Positions 1 to 14,400 of a stretch of DNA of 64,000 nucleotides are shown piece after piece (position 1 is the first letter of the stretch; each line of letters begins with the position of its first letter). Below the pieces are notes generated by a model, which was not told the DNA's origin, did no database searches, and worked only from the letters and a program-made list of their open reading frames with translations. The position numbers were made by a program, and so were the translations under genes. The DNA comes from Babylonia areolata (lineage: Eukaryota; Mollusca; Gastropoda; Neogastropoda; Buccinidae): positions 3,498,905 to 3,562,904 of the forward strand of contig NC_134891.1 of NCBI RefSeq assembly GCF_041734735.1. The letters are read 5' to 3'.

Positions 1-1049
1 TTTAGCGGAATAAATTGAGAACAGTAATTGAAGTGAAAACGCAGTTTGCATTATGTTATTTTGGTAGATCTCGGGCATCTATGAATTTCTTTCAAGTCCA
101 AGGTAAAGGAAACGTTCCCATCGCCTGAAACACACTGCAATATGTGTCCAATATTTATAGATCTGCGGAAATCCATGTTCCACAAGCATCGAAACTATGA
201 CACAGTCCATTGAATTTCTCTTTTCTGTTCGTTCTAGTTAAACCAGCATCCACTTTAAAACATTCATATGCAGTAAACACACTGATGATTAATTATGCAA
301 ATTCTTTTAATTCGGCAGTAAAAGAGATGTTGCCACTGCATCAGGCTTTGGAACATGTTGTCAAGATCTGCACAAACCAGTGTAGACAAGGCTGACCTTA
401 GTGAAATGGTCGATTCAAATTTTCTTTTGTGTTCATTCTAGTTAATTCAGCTGTTCATTCAAGTTAATTCAGTGTCCACTTTGGAATATTCATATGCAGT
501 AAACACGTCAATAATGTAGTTAGTGTCACTGTATGTGTTCTGACCTGAGTTTGTATTTCTTTGCTTTTAATTGCGAACAAGAAAAACGATGTCATGGTGT
601 CTGCTTACAAGACCTTCCTAGCTGCAAAGGGGTAATAGCGTTTTCGGAATCCAGAACCAGCATCAACAAAATAAACCACTGACAATTCAGAAATACTGTT
701 AAACTTGGGAGACGTACAACCTATTATTGGTATGAGTGTGAAGATTTTTTCCCTACTATGTTTAAGTTTGGTATTGGCAGACAAAGCATTTTCTGAGAAA
801 ATGGCAATGTTAAAGTTTACCACGGACACACACACACACAGGCACAGAAAACCGAACACCAGGTTATAACACAGACTTATCTGGTTTACACAAGTGAGTC
901 AAAAATAACAATTACAATGTTAACAACAACAAATAAAATCAAATAATAATGATAAAAATAACAATGCTAGGAACATAAACAACAAGGATTTTCCATATAG
1001 TGTGTGATTTTAAAATGATTCTGATGCGATTTTTTTTTTTAATCTAAAA

Positions 1050-1102
<53 letters not shown>

Positions 1103-1741
1103 TGTGTGTGCGCGCATGCGTGCCAGTTCATGTTTCTTTCCTATGACACTGCTGGACTTAAGTTGTGATTAAATGTGTATGGTTCAATAACATTTTTGTA
1201 TACTGTACATCCCAAATTGGGGTGAAACGATTGAATTTCTTTGAATCTTTGTTTCATTCCAAAAATTTTAAAAAATTCTCCAAAGAAACTACAACAGTTA
1301 CTGTCTGGGACGCAGCATAACACACACACACACACACAAAGTGCGTGCAAAAACAAAAACAAAAAAACCAAAAATTGCCTCTTCCGAATCACAGTCATAA
1401 AAGTTTCCATTATCATTCTTTTTACCTGTGAACCACACATGCCCCTCCCCACAAATAAATCCCTGTGAACCACCCCCCCACACACCCCCCCCATCCATGC
1501 CCCCAACACAAAACAAACTCACTGAAACAATGACCTCAGAAATGTGCAAAATGTTCAAGCCATAACTTGTCGCAGCTGTTCTGCGTTTGACCAGATGGTG
1601 TACATTTTTATCCTCGACAAGTTCCAATCAAAGATCTTATAATAATAACAATGGGTACTTGAATAGTGCAGTGCATACATAGAAACAAGCATACATTCAA
1701 ACACATATGCAAAGAACATGTCCTTCACTAACTTATATATA
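1..1741. other. DGKQ intron, no exon seen
   Basis: No sequence resembling the next DGKQ exon was seen. Two diverged copies of a segment with ATTCATATGCAGTAAACAC lie near 245-280 and 475-510, and a similar tail (TTTTAGCTAATTCAGTATCC) recurs near 33340. A TG repeat of about 60 bases starts at 1054, with a second TG/CG block to about 1118. Confidence 0.5.
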
Positions 1742-2112
1742 TGATAGTCAGTCGTGTCCGACTATGACCATCAGAACAGCAGAGGAGGCAACTGCCGTTC
1801 CGACTATTTGGGCTAGAATCTGATTATAGTGGAGAGTGTCTTGCCCAAGTTACATCCCCACTCTCTCGGCCAAGAGGGTTTTAGGACAGTCGGCGTTGGG
1901 ATGGTTCCCAAAGGCCAACTAGCCCACAAGGCTGCAGCACTAAGAGCCAGTGCAATTTTGCCTCCTAGTTTGAGAGTCATAGTCCTTCACAAAAGACTAA
2001 GCTGTAAATGGTTTCCCACTGACTGGAGAAACCATTGATAATACAGCTCTCACTTTGCTGTTGGTCCAAATGTAAACTTATGTCAATCTGTGATATAAGC
2101 CGAGTGTTCACT
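1742..2112 (+). repeat. SINE family B, near full length
   Basis: It starts TGATAGTCAGTCGTGTCCGA and ends near GATATAAGCC. It shares most of its length with the minus-strand copy at 58003-58354, and its middle with part of the chimera at 4231-4796. Because of its size and dispersed copies I call it a SINE. No clear tRNA head was recognised. Confidence 0.6.
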
Positions 2113-2234
2113 AACTAGACACACACATAAGCACAGTGCGTACAAACATACAAGCATATGTTCAAACATATATATGCTTAAATCAACTTTCCTTCCCTCA
2201 GTGAACTATACATTCTCTCTCTCTCACCTGATTG

Positions 2235-2346
2235 AACACGTTGGGTTATGCTGCTGGTCAGGCATCTGCCTAGCAGATGTGGTGTAGCGTATACTGACCG
2301 AAGCAATGACGCCTCCTTGAGAATTTGAAACTGAAACTGACACTGA
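2235..2346 (-). repeat. SINE family C tail fragment
   Basis: On the minus strand it reads a TTTCAGTTTCA lead, then CTCAAGGAGGCGTCATTGC and GCATCTGCC-type sequence. It matches fragments at 19118-19250, 30915-31050 and 45253-45380. Confidence 0.6.
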
Positions 2347-2374
2347 ATCTCTCTCTCGCCTGCCGTCTCCTCAC

Positions 2375-2578
2375 CTGCTGTTGAATTTGTCCGGTTTCTC
2401 TTCCCGCGCCATGTGAAAGTCCAGGCAGAGCTCAGCATCGATGCCGATACCGAAGTAGTTGTTCATGACGAAGATTTTGGTGGGGTCCTCGTTGGTGTTG
2501 GCCGAGTTTGTGTCGTTGGCGATGGCCATCTTGGTCTCATCCTGCTCTTTTTCGTTAGGGTGGAAGATCACTGTCCAT
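2375..2578 (-). CDS. DGKQ: DGKQ exon q: accessory domain start
   Basis: It runs from CTCCAG to GTGAGG, 204 bases, leaving in phase 2. It encodes [20 protein letters not shown], a short Asn-rich insert, and then [20 protein letters not shown] and [15 protein letters not shown]. The DAGK accessory hallmark [12 protein letters not shown] is present. The remaining C-terminal exons lie left of the window. Confidence 0.96.
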
Positions 2579-5500
2579 CTGGAGTAAGGAAAGGTGTGGG
2601 CAGGGATTAGAAAAAAGGTCTCAGGGAGAGGGAGAGAGAGGAGAGAGAGAGGGGGGAGAGGGAGGGGGGAGGAGAGAGAGGGGGGGAGAGGAGACAGAGA
2701 GGGGGAAGAGAGAGAGGGGGGGGAAGAGACGGGGGGAGAGAGGAGAGAGGAGATAGAGAGGGGGGAGAGAGAGAAGGGAGAGGAAAGAGAGAGAGAGAGA
2801 GAGGAGAGAAAGGGGGGGGTCATGGGTAGAGAGACGGAGACAGAGACAGAGAGAGTGTGTATGTGTGTGTGTGTGTGAGTGTGTGTGTGTGTGTCCAACG
2901 CTTTAACCATTCGGCTATTGCGCCCGTCACATCCATCGTGTCCAGGGCCGGGTATAGGAAGCAGGACCCAATACTCTCCCCCCGCTGTTTTAACCTTCCC
3001 ACACTGAAGTCCGGTACCCACTCACACCTGCACGGAGCGAGGACAAGCGAAGTAAAACGCCTTTCCAAAGGGACACAACACCACACCCAAACAGGGCCTC
3101 CCTCCCTCCCTGATCACAAGGTAACACTGGATCAGAACTCCAATGCATTACTGAATCTGTCACTTTTCTGATTCTGTCACAGAGGTTTCAAGATATCATG
3201 AAACACTGTTCATTCAGTCATGTGAAGTCAGAGTTGATAAACTTGAGCACAGAGAAGGGTTTGATTTCTCAAAGGCAGAGGACACATGGTGTGTGTGTGT
3301 GTGACACCTGCACAGGTAAGCCTCACCTGGCGAATGTGACACCTGCAAAGTGATCCTCACCTGTCCAGCTTGATCTCCTCAGCCTCAATGACATCCCTCA
3401 GCACGTTGAGGGGATCCTCCCCACCTGAGAACCCTGGTCCCCAGCGCAACACCCTGGCCAGGTCGTTACCTGCACACACACACACACACACACACACAGG
3501 TATAAACACATGTCTCAAATCACTTACAGCTAAAAGACATTAAGCTAAAAGAACACAAGTAAACACTCTCATATTCTCTTTGTCAAAAAACACTGGCACA
3601 TTCTTCTTCTCTAAAGTTAACCTTGTTTTCTCATAACTACTTTCCAAGCGTAGAAAATCGTCTGTCTATGATAGGTCATAAAATAAATATTTTGGATAGG
3701 TCTTCCTTCAACCCCCACCCCCCAAACCCCCACCCCAAAATATAATTAGAAACATGTAAAATAGATTTTCTCTCTCTCTCTTTCTCTCTCAATATGTGTA
3801 TTTCTTCTGTATTTTCTAAACAGTGGTTCTGCAACTTGATACACCGCTCCAATCACACAGAGCAATACCACAGATCAAGCACTTCTGACCACCGAAGTGA
3901 CTTGGTAGCAATGCAGGGTCTCCTCTAGTGTGTGGCCTCCTGGCAAACCTATCATCGTTTCTTCTCCAGAGGACTACCCCGACGCTGAGACCGCAGCAGA
4001 TAAACCCCGGGTGTGGCTGCGTATCGGGGACTTTGGACGAGCAGTGTGGGAGTAATGCCATGAAATGGGGCTGATAACAAGGTAAACCCCCACACACCTC
4101 CACCAAAGGCATGTTAACTGCAGGCAAAAATCAAGAAAAAAAGAATCGACGATGATGGGACTATGACAGACGAACAGGGTGTGGCTGTATCTGCTGTACT
4201 TGGAATGGACAGCGTGGAAGTAATACCACTTCTTCTGCGTTCACTCGTATGCACACGAGTGGGCTTTTACGTGTATGACCGTTTTTACCCCGCCATGTAG
4301 GCAGCCATACTCCTTTTTCGAGGGTGTGCATGCTGGGTATGTTCTTGTTTCCATAACCCACCGAACGCTGACATGGATTACAGGATCTTTAACGTGCGTA
4401 TTTGATCTTCTGCTTGCATATACACACGAAGGGGGTTCAGGCACTAGCAGGTCTGCACATGTGTTGACCTGGGAGATCGTAAAAATCTCCACCCTTTACC
4501 CACCAGGCGCCGTCACCGTGATTCGAACCCGGGACCCTCAGATTGACAGTCTAACGCTTTAACCACTCGGCTATTGCGCCCGTCGTGAAGGACTATGACT
4601 CTCAAACTATGAGGCAAGATAATGCTGGCTCATAGTGTCTGCAGACTTTGGAGCGAGTTGGCCTTTGGGAACCATCTCAACGCCAACTGTCCTAAAACTC
4701 TCTTGGTCAAGAGAGTCGGGATATAACTTGGGCAAGACACATTTCATTGTAATCTAGCAGTCCAACGCTTTAACCACTCGGCTATTGCGCCCGTCCAGTA
4801 ATACCACTGAAATGGTACGGATGACAGCAGCAAAAAAAGAAAAAGAAAATAAAATAAAGAAGGGAGACAACTTACCTGTGCCGAGAGGGACAATGGCCAT
4901 GGGAGGCGACTGGCACATGGCATCCTGACCCACGTTGTCCAGACAGGACAGCACCCAGCCAACGCTGCCGTCACCCCCACACACCAGGATCTTGTAGTTG
5001 GGGATGTTCCGGAACACATACAGCCTGCAAGCACCACCCCATCCATGGTTCATTTACAGCACCCTGCTAATACCACCACATCCATGGTTCATTTACATAA
5101 CCTTTCTAATACCACCACATCCATGGTTCATTTACAGCACCCTGCTAATACCACCACATCCATGGTTCATTTACATAACCTTTCTAATACCACCACATCC
5201 ATGGTTCATTTACAGCACCCTGCTAATACCACCACACCCATGGTTCATTTACATAACCTTTCTAATACCACCACGTCCATTGTTCATTTACATAACCTTT
5301 CTAATACCACCACATCCATGGTTCATTTACATAACCTTTCTAATACCACCACATCCATGGTTCATTTACAGCACCCTGCTAATACCACCACGCCCATGGT
5401 TCATTTACATAACCTTTCTAATACCACCACATCCATGGTTCATTTACAGCACCCTGCTAATACCACCACGCCCATGGTTCATTTACATAACCTTTCTAAT

Positions 5501-8280
5501 ACCACCACACCCATGGTTCATTTACATAACCTTTCTAATACCACCACGCCCATGGTTCATTTACATAACCTTTCTAATACCACCACACCCATGGTTCATT
5601 TACATAACCTTTCTAATACCACCACGCCCATGGTTCATTTACATAACCTTTCTAATACCACCACACCCATGGTTCATTTACATAACCTTTCTAATACCAC
5701 CACGCCCATGGTTCATTTACATAACCTTTCTAATACCACCACATCCATGGTTCATTTAAATAACCTTTCTAATACCACCACATCCATGGTTCATTTACAT
5801 AACCTTTCTAATGCCACCATGTCCGTGGTTCATTTACAGAACCCTGCTAATAAAACCACATCTTTAGGCTGGTTTCATGTGTGGAACCCTGATAATTCCA
5901 AATCCATGGTTTCATGAATGGAACCCTGATAATTCCACATCTTTTGGTTGGTTTCATGTGCAGAAAGAATATGCAAGAACCCTGCAAATACCACATCTAT
6001 ATGTTGGTTTCATGAACGGAACCCTGCCAATACCAACACATCTTAAGGGTGGTTTCATGTATGGAACCCTGCAAGTACCAACACATTTTTATGTTGGTTT
6101 CATGAATGGAACCCTGCCAATACCAACACATCTTAAGGGTGGTTTCATGTATGTAACCCTGCAAGTACCAACACATTTTTATGTTGGTTTCATTAACTGA
6201 ACCCTGATAATACCACCACATCTATCGGTTGGTTCCATGTACAGAACCCTGCAAATACCACCAAAATCTTTAGGCTGATTTCATGTACTGAACCATGAGC
6301 AAATACCAACACATTTTTATGATGGAACACGTGCAGCCTATAAATACATCCAAATTTCTGTGTCTCCCACACTCTCAATGTTACAAAAAGAACAGAAAAA
6401 AGAACAAAATCTTTTGGCAACTCACACTCTCTCTTAACAAACACTTCAAAAAAAAAAAAAAAAAAAAAAAAGGCAAAGCTTTCTCTCACTCACACACCTA
6501 CTCACAAACCGACATACACAAGCACACACCCACTCACTCACTCGCAAACTGACATACACATTCACACACCCACTCACTCACTCGCAAACCGACATACAAA
6601 TTCACACACCCCTTAACTTACACGCCCACTCATGTACCAACGCACACAGTCGTACCCACACTAACTCACACACCAACTCACGAACTGACATACACTTTAA
6701 CACACCCACCCACTCACACAACTACTCACAACCTGATGCACAAATTCTCACATACGTTCACTCACATACTCCCACACACACACACACTGACCCACACACA
6801 CTCACACACACCTACTCACTGACAAACACGGAACCCTGCCAATACCAACACATCTTAAGGGTGGTTTCATTAACTGAACCCTGATAATACCACCACATCT
6901 ATAGGCTGGTTCCATGTACAGAACCCTGCAAACACCACCAAAATCTTTAGCAACATGTGGGGCTGCCCAGCGTAATGATGACAACAACAATAATATTAAC
7001 GACAATAATAATAATAATAACGACAATAATAATGGGCAACATGTGGGGCTGCCCAGCGTAATGATGATAACAGTGGCCATTGTATGTGTGTGCGTGTGCA
7101 TGAGTGTGTGTGTGTTAATGATGATAACAGTGGCCATTCTTATTAGTATTCATTCGTCTAATATCACTTACAGTGAAAAGACGTTAAACTAAAGAACGAA
7201 CAAACACGGACACGCACCCAGGCAGGGGGCCCCCGTTGTCCAGATTGAAGACCTGGTGTGGGTTGAGGAGTTTTCTGAAGGAGGTGACAAGTTCGAGTCC
7301 CTGACATCCCCCGCTCTTCACGTTGACAAACACCATGAGAGGCTGCACTCCCTCGGGCAACATGTGGGGCTGCCCAGCGTAATGATGACAATAAGAATAA
7401 TTATGATAATTATAATAATAGTAACCACAATAATAACGGGCAACATGTGGGGCTGCCCAGCGTAATGACGACAATAATAATAATAATAACGACAATAATA
7501 ATGGGCAACATGTGGGGCTGCCCTGCGTAATGACCACAATAATAATGACAATAATAATAATAATAATAACCACAATAATAACAGGCAACATGTGGGGCTG
7601 CCCAGCGTAATGACCACAACAATAATAATAATAATAACCACAATAATAACGGGCAACATGTGGGGCTGCCCAGCGTAATGACCACAATAATAATAATTAT
7701 GACAATTATAATAATAACCACAATAATAACAGGCAACATGTGGGGCTGCCCAGCGTAATGATGACAACAACAATAATAATAATGACAATAATAATAATAA
7801 CGACAATAATAACGGGCAACATGTGGGGCTGCCCAGCATAATGATGACAACAACAATAATAATAATGACAATAATAATAACGACAATAATAACAATAATA
7901 ATAATAACAGTGGCCATTCTTATTAGTATTCATGTAAGTGCTTAATCTTGTGCAGAGACTAATCAAAGACCCTGCACACAAGCCATTCCCACACATGCGT
8001 AACTCTCATGGAGATGAGATGAAAAGTTATATTGAAATCACCTGTATCATTCGTGTTCTTTTTTTGTTTGTTGGTTTGTTTTCTAAGTGGTGTGTGATAT
8101 AGTATGGGTGTGTGTGCATGAGTGTGTGTGTGTGTATGTGTGTGCGTGTGCATGAGTGTGTGTGTGCTTGTGTGTGTGTGTGTGGTGGGTGCATGTGTGG
8201 GGATGGGGGTGTGGGGGTGTGTGTATGGAGTGTGCATATGGGGAGGTGGGTGTATGTAAGCATTTGTGGAGGTGGGAAAA

Positions 8281-8311
<31 letters not shown>

Positions 8312-8406
8312 ATGTGTGTGCACGCATGCACATAGAGCTGTGCACATGTGCAAACATATCATGGGCATAAGCAAGTGCATGCATGTGAGTCTATGCATGC
8401 TTTGTT

Positions 8407-8499
<93 letters not shown>

Positions 8500-11400
8500 A
8501 AAACAGAGAAAGACAAGACAGAAAGAGAAGCAGTGAATAATAACCAACAAGACAAGACGAGACAAGACGAGACAAAACACAGAAAGATCAGGAAGACAAG
8601 CCAAACCAAGACAACCCTCACCCGCACCCCACAACCCCTCACATCCCCCCCCACCCCCCACAGACGCCTACCTGGATGTTGGGCAGAAGTAAGACCAGCA
8701 GCTGTTTCTCATCAAAGGTGGCCTCCTGAAGGATGTTGAACACCTTGCTCGCCCTCTCTGGGTGGGTGAAGATCAGCACTAGGGAGCCGTACTCATAGTA
8801 TATCACATCAAAGCTGCACCACTTGTTCTCTGGAAAAAAACAACACACCACACGCCTCTGTCATCACACACTGGCAACTACAGAACATGACGTTGTCACA
8901 CAGGTAACTACAGAACATGACGCTGTCACACAGGTAACTACAGAGCATGACGTTGTCACACAGGTTAGCTACAGAACATGCTGTCACACAGGTAACTATG
9001 ACATCACACAGGTAATTACAGAACATGATGTTACACAGGTAACTGTGACATCACACAGGTAACTACAGAACATGATGTTACACAGGTAACTATGACATCA
9101 CACAGGTAACTACAGAACATGCTGTCACACAGGTAACTATGGCATCACACAGGTAACTACAGAATATGCTGTCACACAGGTAACTATGGCATCACACAGG
9201 TAACTACAGAACATGCTGTCACACAGGTAACTATGGCATCACACAGGTAACTACAGAATATGCTGTCACACAGGTAACTATAATGTCAAACAGGTAACTA
9301 CAGAACATGCTCTCACACAGGTAACTATGATGTCACACAGGTAACTACAGAACATGCTCTCACACAGGTAACTATGATATCACACAGGTAACTACAGAAC
9401 ATGCTGTCACACAGGTAACTATGATATCACACAGTAGTATAAGAGATGGGGGTTCTATATACAACTTTTTTGGGCGTATTAGCTTGTGTTAAGGCCCTCA
9501 AGCATAAAAAAAATTTAGCCAAAACCTGTGTATGTTGGAGTAATATGACCCTCAAGCATAAAAAAAAAAATATATAGTTAAAACAAGTTATATGTGTATG
9601 GAGAGCCAAATCACAAGATAAAAAAAAAAATGGTTGGATATGTGTATGGGGGAGCGAAACGGTCATGGGGGTTCTATATACAACCGACCCCAGCCCAAAA
9701 CCGCGCAATACCGCCCTCAAGCATCATAAAAAAAAATCTAGTTAAAACCAGTTATGTGTATGGAGAGCGAAACGGTCGCCCCGTTCCCCGTGTGTGCTAG
9801 CGACCGCACGGCGTGTGTAGTGGGAGTGGTCCCGCGCACAGCCTGCTTCCCGCGCGCGCGAAGATTGTGATCACCCTATTAGAGAAAAGATTATATTGTA
9901 TATATAGAAAAAATAATGCCTTTTCCACATAACATTTGTGAGTACCCCCAAGTTAACTAGAGCGGAAAAAAAGTTAGGGTGAATTGATTTTCGGCGAGTT
10001 CCACTGCACAAAGTCTGGACCACAGCCAATTTTTTTTTTTCCCACCAATATTGGAACATAGCCAATTTCTTCCACGAGCGTCGACCAATTTTTTTTTCTG
10101 GCACGATGCCAACAAATTTCCATTTGAACAAAAGGATTTCTATTGTATATAGACGAAAATGGTTTGGGCGAAAACATATATGGAAGAAATGTACAGTGCA
10201 ACCTACAAGAACATGGGCATTCGATGTGCCAAAAATGTAGCAATCCATCTATTGCTAGAAAATACCTACGAGAACAATCTCGTGCCAGATATTTCCAATG
10301 TGGACTATCTAGCAAACAACAAAGGTAGAACAACTCTACAACCTCTAGAAGGTCTTCCAACTTTTGTAGACGATTTGTATGTATATGGCTATTTGCGACA
10401 AAAAGAGTGTATGTATGTCGGTGGAAAATTGCTGTGTGGCAACGACGGATCCGCAAAAAGAATTGTATCTAGAATTTCGACTGCAATATGTGGACTTGTG
10501 GAAAAACAAAGTATACAAACTGCCATATCGCAGACAATATCTATGCAGGCAGACTCCAAATCTAGCACAATACGCAGTACAGTACAAAGAATAGAAAAAG
10601 ACACGAATGCAAAAGCAAGAAAACGTTGGGAGACTATATATGCAAACGAAAAGCCATATGGTATATTTGTTGCAAAAATTGATGTGTCCGAAATTGCAAT
10701 ACAAGACCTACACAAAATATTGCCAATGCTAGAAGAACAGCTGCTAGGACATGGGTATGGTATATATTCTATAGACTATACAAGAGATTTTTCTGGTACA
10801 CTCGATAGACAAACACTAGTAGACTATCTTGTAGAAGAACTAGACTATAGAGGACAAGGCGACTTTGCAAGTGCTATTGCTTGCGATGCACCAACAATAC
10901 TAGACAATACAGATAGTGTTGGCAAACATGTATGTACATGGATATCCAAACACAATGGCTATACAATGCGAACAAAACTATACAACAAAATAGTATCCAA
11001 TTTCGAGGCAGGAGAAGTACGAGAACAATTTGGTGGACATCTAGCAGACTATGTAGACTGTCCAAACGAGCATCTTCGAAAAACATTCTTGCATCCAGAT
11101 GTACAAAAGAGAGGCTGCACTAGAATAGAAGTATCTTTGTATGCTTGTAGCAATCGTACTCCAGAAAAAGGAGACGAACTGGTGGAAAACGTATTGGAGA
11201 TAGTTTCGCCACAAGATAGACAACTGTTTGTAGAACAACCAGCAACCCAACAATGGCAGAATATTGCAAGCGTTCTAGATCGTTGTTTTGTTCTTGGCGA
11301 TAGACCAAATTCCACAATATATGTATGTTGGTATGCACATACTAGAACAAAGAGAATATCTGGCATTCGTGTATCTCCAACAGCTGCAACAGTGGAAGAC

Positions 11401-14400
11401 GACAAAAAATGGAATATCGCTGTAGAATGGGCTATATGCGATTTTGGATTTCGCAATTGTCCTATCTTCCACATCGATATTCTAGCTGCAGACAACGATG
11501 GTATACAATACACCAAACTACGTTGCTACACAAAAAATGCGAAAACAATACTAGCAGCATGTAGGAGACCAGTACAAATACACAAAGATGCACCAAGTCC
11601 ATATATTCTTCTTCCACCAACAAATATAGTAGAATGGGAATGGCGTACACACAAATGTAGTACTATTGGAAAAGAGAAATCTGCATACAGTGTTGTGGAA
11701 GTTCCACACAGCAGAGAGTTCTCCACTCTATCCACCCGAAATCGAGAAAAAAGACTACAAGACATAGAAGAGTGTATGGCAGTAGAAAATTGGAAAAAAG
11801 ATGCATGGAACTATCTAGAACAAAAGCAAATAGAATACTAACAGAATATAGAACATAGAAAACAAGAGCTGGAACAAATACAAGAGTATATACTAGAAAA
11901 CGAGAGACTCCTTGCTATTTCGAATAGTGTTCGAGAAGTTGTAGAAACAATCCTTTCCAAACAAGAAACCAAAAAAGTGGCAAATATAGCAGACAAAGAT
12001 AGAATATGGTCCATACTCGGCTATAGGTTGCAAAAAGACAAGACAAATAGAGAATACTATAGAATAGTACTTGGAGCAAAAGATACAGAAGACGTTGTTG
12101 CTGTATGGTCGACCAATGGACTACAAAAGTTGTTGTCTGCTGCAGAAAAGTATGTGGAAAAGAAAAAAGACAAATTCGAAAGAGAGCTGTGTTGGTTTCC
12201 AAGAGAGGCATGGGAAATAGGATTTTGTAGACCTATCCAATACAACAGCAAACTAGAAAAAAGTAGAAATGGACTAGATATTCGTATACAACCAGCCAAA
12301 GAGTTCTACAAAGACAAAGAGACTATACGTTGGAATCCTATAGACGTTGTAGTAGCACCCGACCTTGTAGAACTTCCATCTCTACAAGAAATAGCACTAG
12401 AGAAAGAATACGACAAACTAGAAATAGATACAAAACGAGAACTACAGGAAACAGTTGCACCAAATTCGAAGCAACAAATACGAACACTAGACATGCCACC
12501 TGGTACCTACATTTGCAAAAAATATGCAACTACAATGTACAGAGGAAACAACCGAACTGTACTATTTCTAGTCCCCAAAGGAGACGATGGAGAACCTACT
12601 ACAGACGAAGAACATCCAGTATATGGACATTTCCTAGAGAAAGAAATAGAACGCATTGGTGGAACACTATACAAAACAAAAAGTCCACTACTGTGCTATA
12701 TTGGAGTAGAAAAAACAACTCCACAACGCAAAAAAGATAGAATAGTATCTATTGTGGCAACAACCTGCGAAGATTGTACAGACTAGCATATTCTTCCACC
12801 TGGCAGACAAACATAGTATTTCCCACAATATGCAACTGCGTATCGTTTCTTGTTGTATTTTCCAAGAATGTGTGGTGCTGGATCTACATGCTCTGCAGCA
12901 TATTGTTCTATTTCTCCATCGTTTTCTGTGGAGAAACACATTTTTTGTGCACTATTGTTGTAGCGCTGTTCTTCTTTTGCAAATTCTTCGAAGTCGAAGT
13001 GTGGAAAGTGTGGTGGATCGAATAGGATAGGCATTTTCTATATATACAATATATACAATATATACAAATAGAAAAATATACAAAACATACTACACCCACG
13101 AATTGCAGACAAATAGTACAATAGATTCTATGCTCTCCTATTCCATTTCGAAATAGTTTCTAGACGTTGTTGGAATTTCTCCAGGTGTCTTCTTTGCAGG
13201 ATGGACAAATTGTCGATCTTCTTCGGGTATGTAGCTGCAACAATCGTACAATACACGCTTCTTTGTAGCTTTCCATGTTTTGTACAACAACTGGAGAAGA
13301 AGGAAATAGAGACCAAATCGACCCTAGGTAGTACAAGTCTACCACTTTGTACAGAGTGGAAAAAAATACTAGAAATAGAACCAGGACAATATATTTGTAG
13401 AAAGTATGCTGTAGGTGAATATCGCAAAAAAGAGAAGTATATCTTGTACATTGTTCCAACAGACAACAATGGTATTCCATCTACAGACATAGAAATGCCA
13501 GTACACGGCTATTTTCTCGAAAAAGAGATAGAACGGTATGGTGGCAGAGAAATGCTGGAAAAGACGAAACAACCAATGTTGTGTAGAGTAGGAGGAGAGA
13601 AGACAAATCCACAAAAAAAGAAAGATAGACTATTCTATATAGTAGCATCTATCGAAGAAAACTAGAATATACGGCCACACTGGTAGCAGAGATATGGTTC
13701 GCCACAATAGGCAACAGCGAGAAGTTTCTTTCGAGGACATTCTCCCAATATACGAGGAACAGGATCTGTATGTGTCTTTGCTAGTTCTACTACCTTTCTA
13801 TCCATATCGGCTGGAGAGAATTGTATACTGTCTGTATACTCTTTTTTTGCTTTCGAAGTCGAATCTTGGAGAACAAGGTGGATCGAATACTATTGGCATT
13901 GTCCTATATATACAATATATACAATAGAAAAATATACTACATCCACGAATTGCACACAGTAGACTCTATGCTATCCTATTCCATTTCGAAAGGGTTTCTA
14001 GACTTTGTTGGGATTGTTTCTTTGGCAATATCTCCAGATGTCTTCTTTGGGAGATGGACAAATTGTCGATCTTCTTCGGGTATGTTCCAAACACCATTTT
14101 TCTTTGTAGCTTTCCATGTTTTGTACAATATAGAACCAACTGCAAGTGCAATTGGTAGAATATAGCATGTAGTGTTGTATACACAAACGCTATTTTGTAT
14201 CTGTTCCAACAAAGATTTGGACTCTTCTGCTACGTCTTCTCGTATTTGTTCTACAATGTTGTCCTCTTCCTCTACATCCAACAAAGATAGTATTTCTATG
14301 GACATATCTTTGCTTTCTTGTAGTAGAATATTGTTTTGTTCTATGCCAGTATCTATATTTTGCAACAGTTTGTACAAATCGTCTATGCTTTTCTTTTCTG

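Larger units (their letters stand above)
12487..14135. repeat. Diverged tandem duplication inside the element (2 x ~0.85 kb)
   Basis: Copy 1 (about 12487-13300) and copy 2 (about 13372-14135) each hold, in order, a plus-strand copy of the protein 2 end module, a minus-strand MPI.FDPP gene and the minus-strand end of the HTH/membrane gene. Similarity is far below that of the TIRs, so the duplication is older than this insertion. Confidence 0.75.

Noticed and set aside
1-2374. Next C-terminal DGKQ exons
   Set aside because: Searched for the expected accessory-domain continuation on the minus strand; nothing convincing was found.
2371-3021. Long minus-strand frame running through exon q into a Ser/Leu-rich stretch
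   Set aside because: The Ser/Leu part is the TC microsatellite upstream of the acceptor. Only 2375-2578 is exon.
5045-5917. Long repetitive open frames ([13 protein letters not shown] repeats)
   Set aside because: Produced by a 39-bp minisatellite whose unit is a multiple of three, in the intron of DGKQ.
8112-8575. Cys/Val- and Thr/His-repeat frames
   Set aside because: Translation of TG/CA microsatellites.
10159-11841. Main element frame as a DDE transposase or Helitron Rep/helicase
   Set aside because: No DDE/DDD spacing, no Walker A motif and no HUH followed by helicase motifs could be seen.
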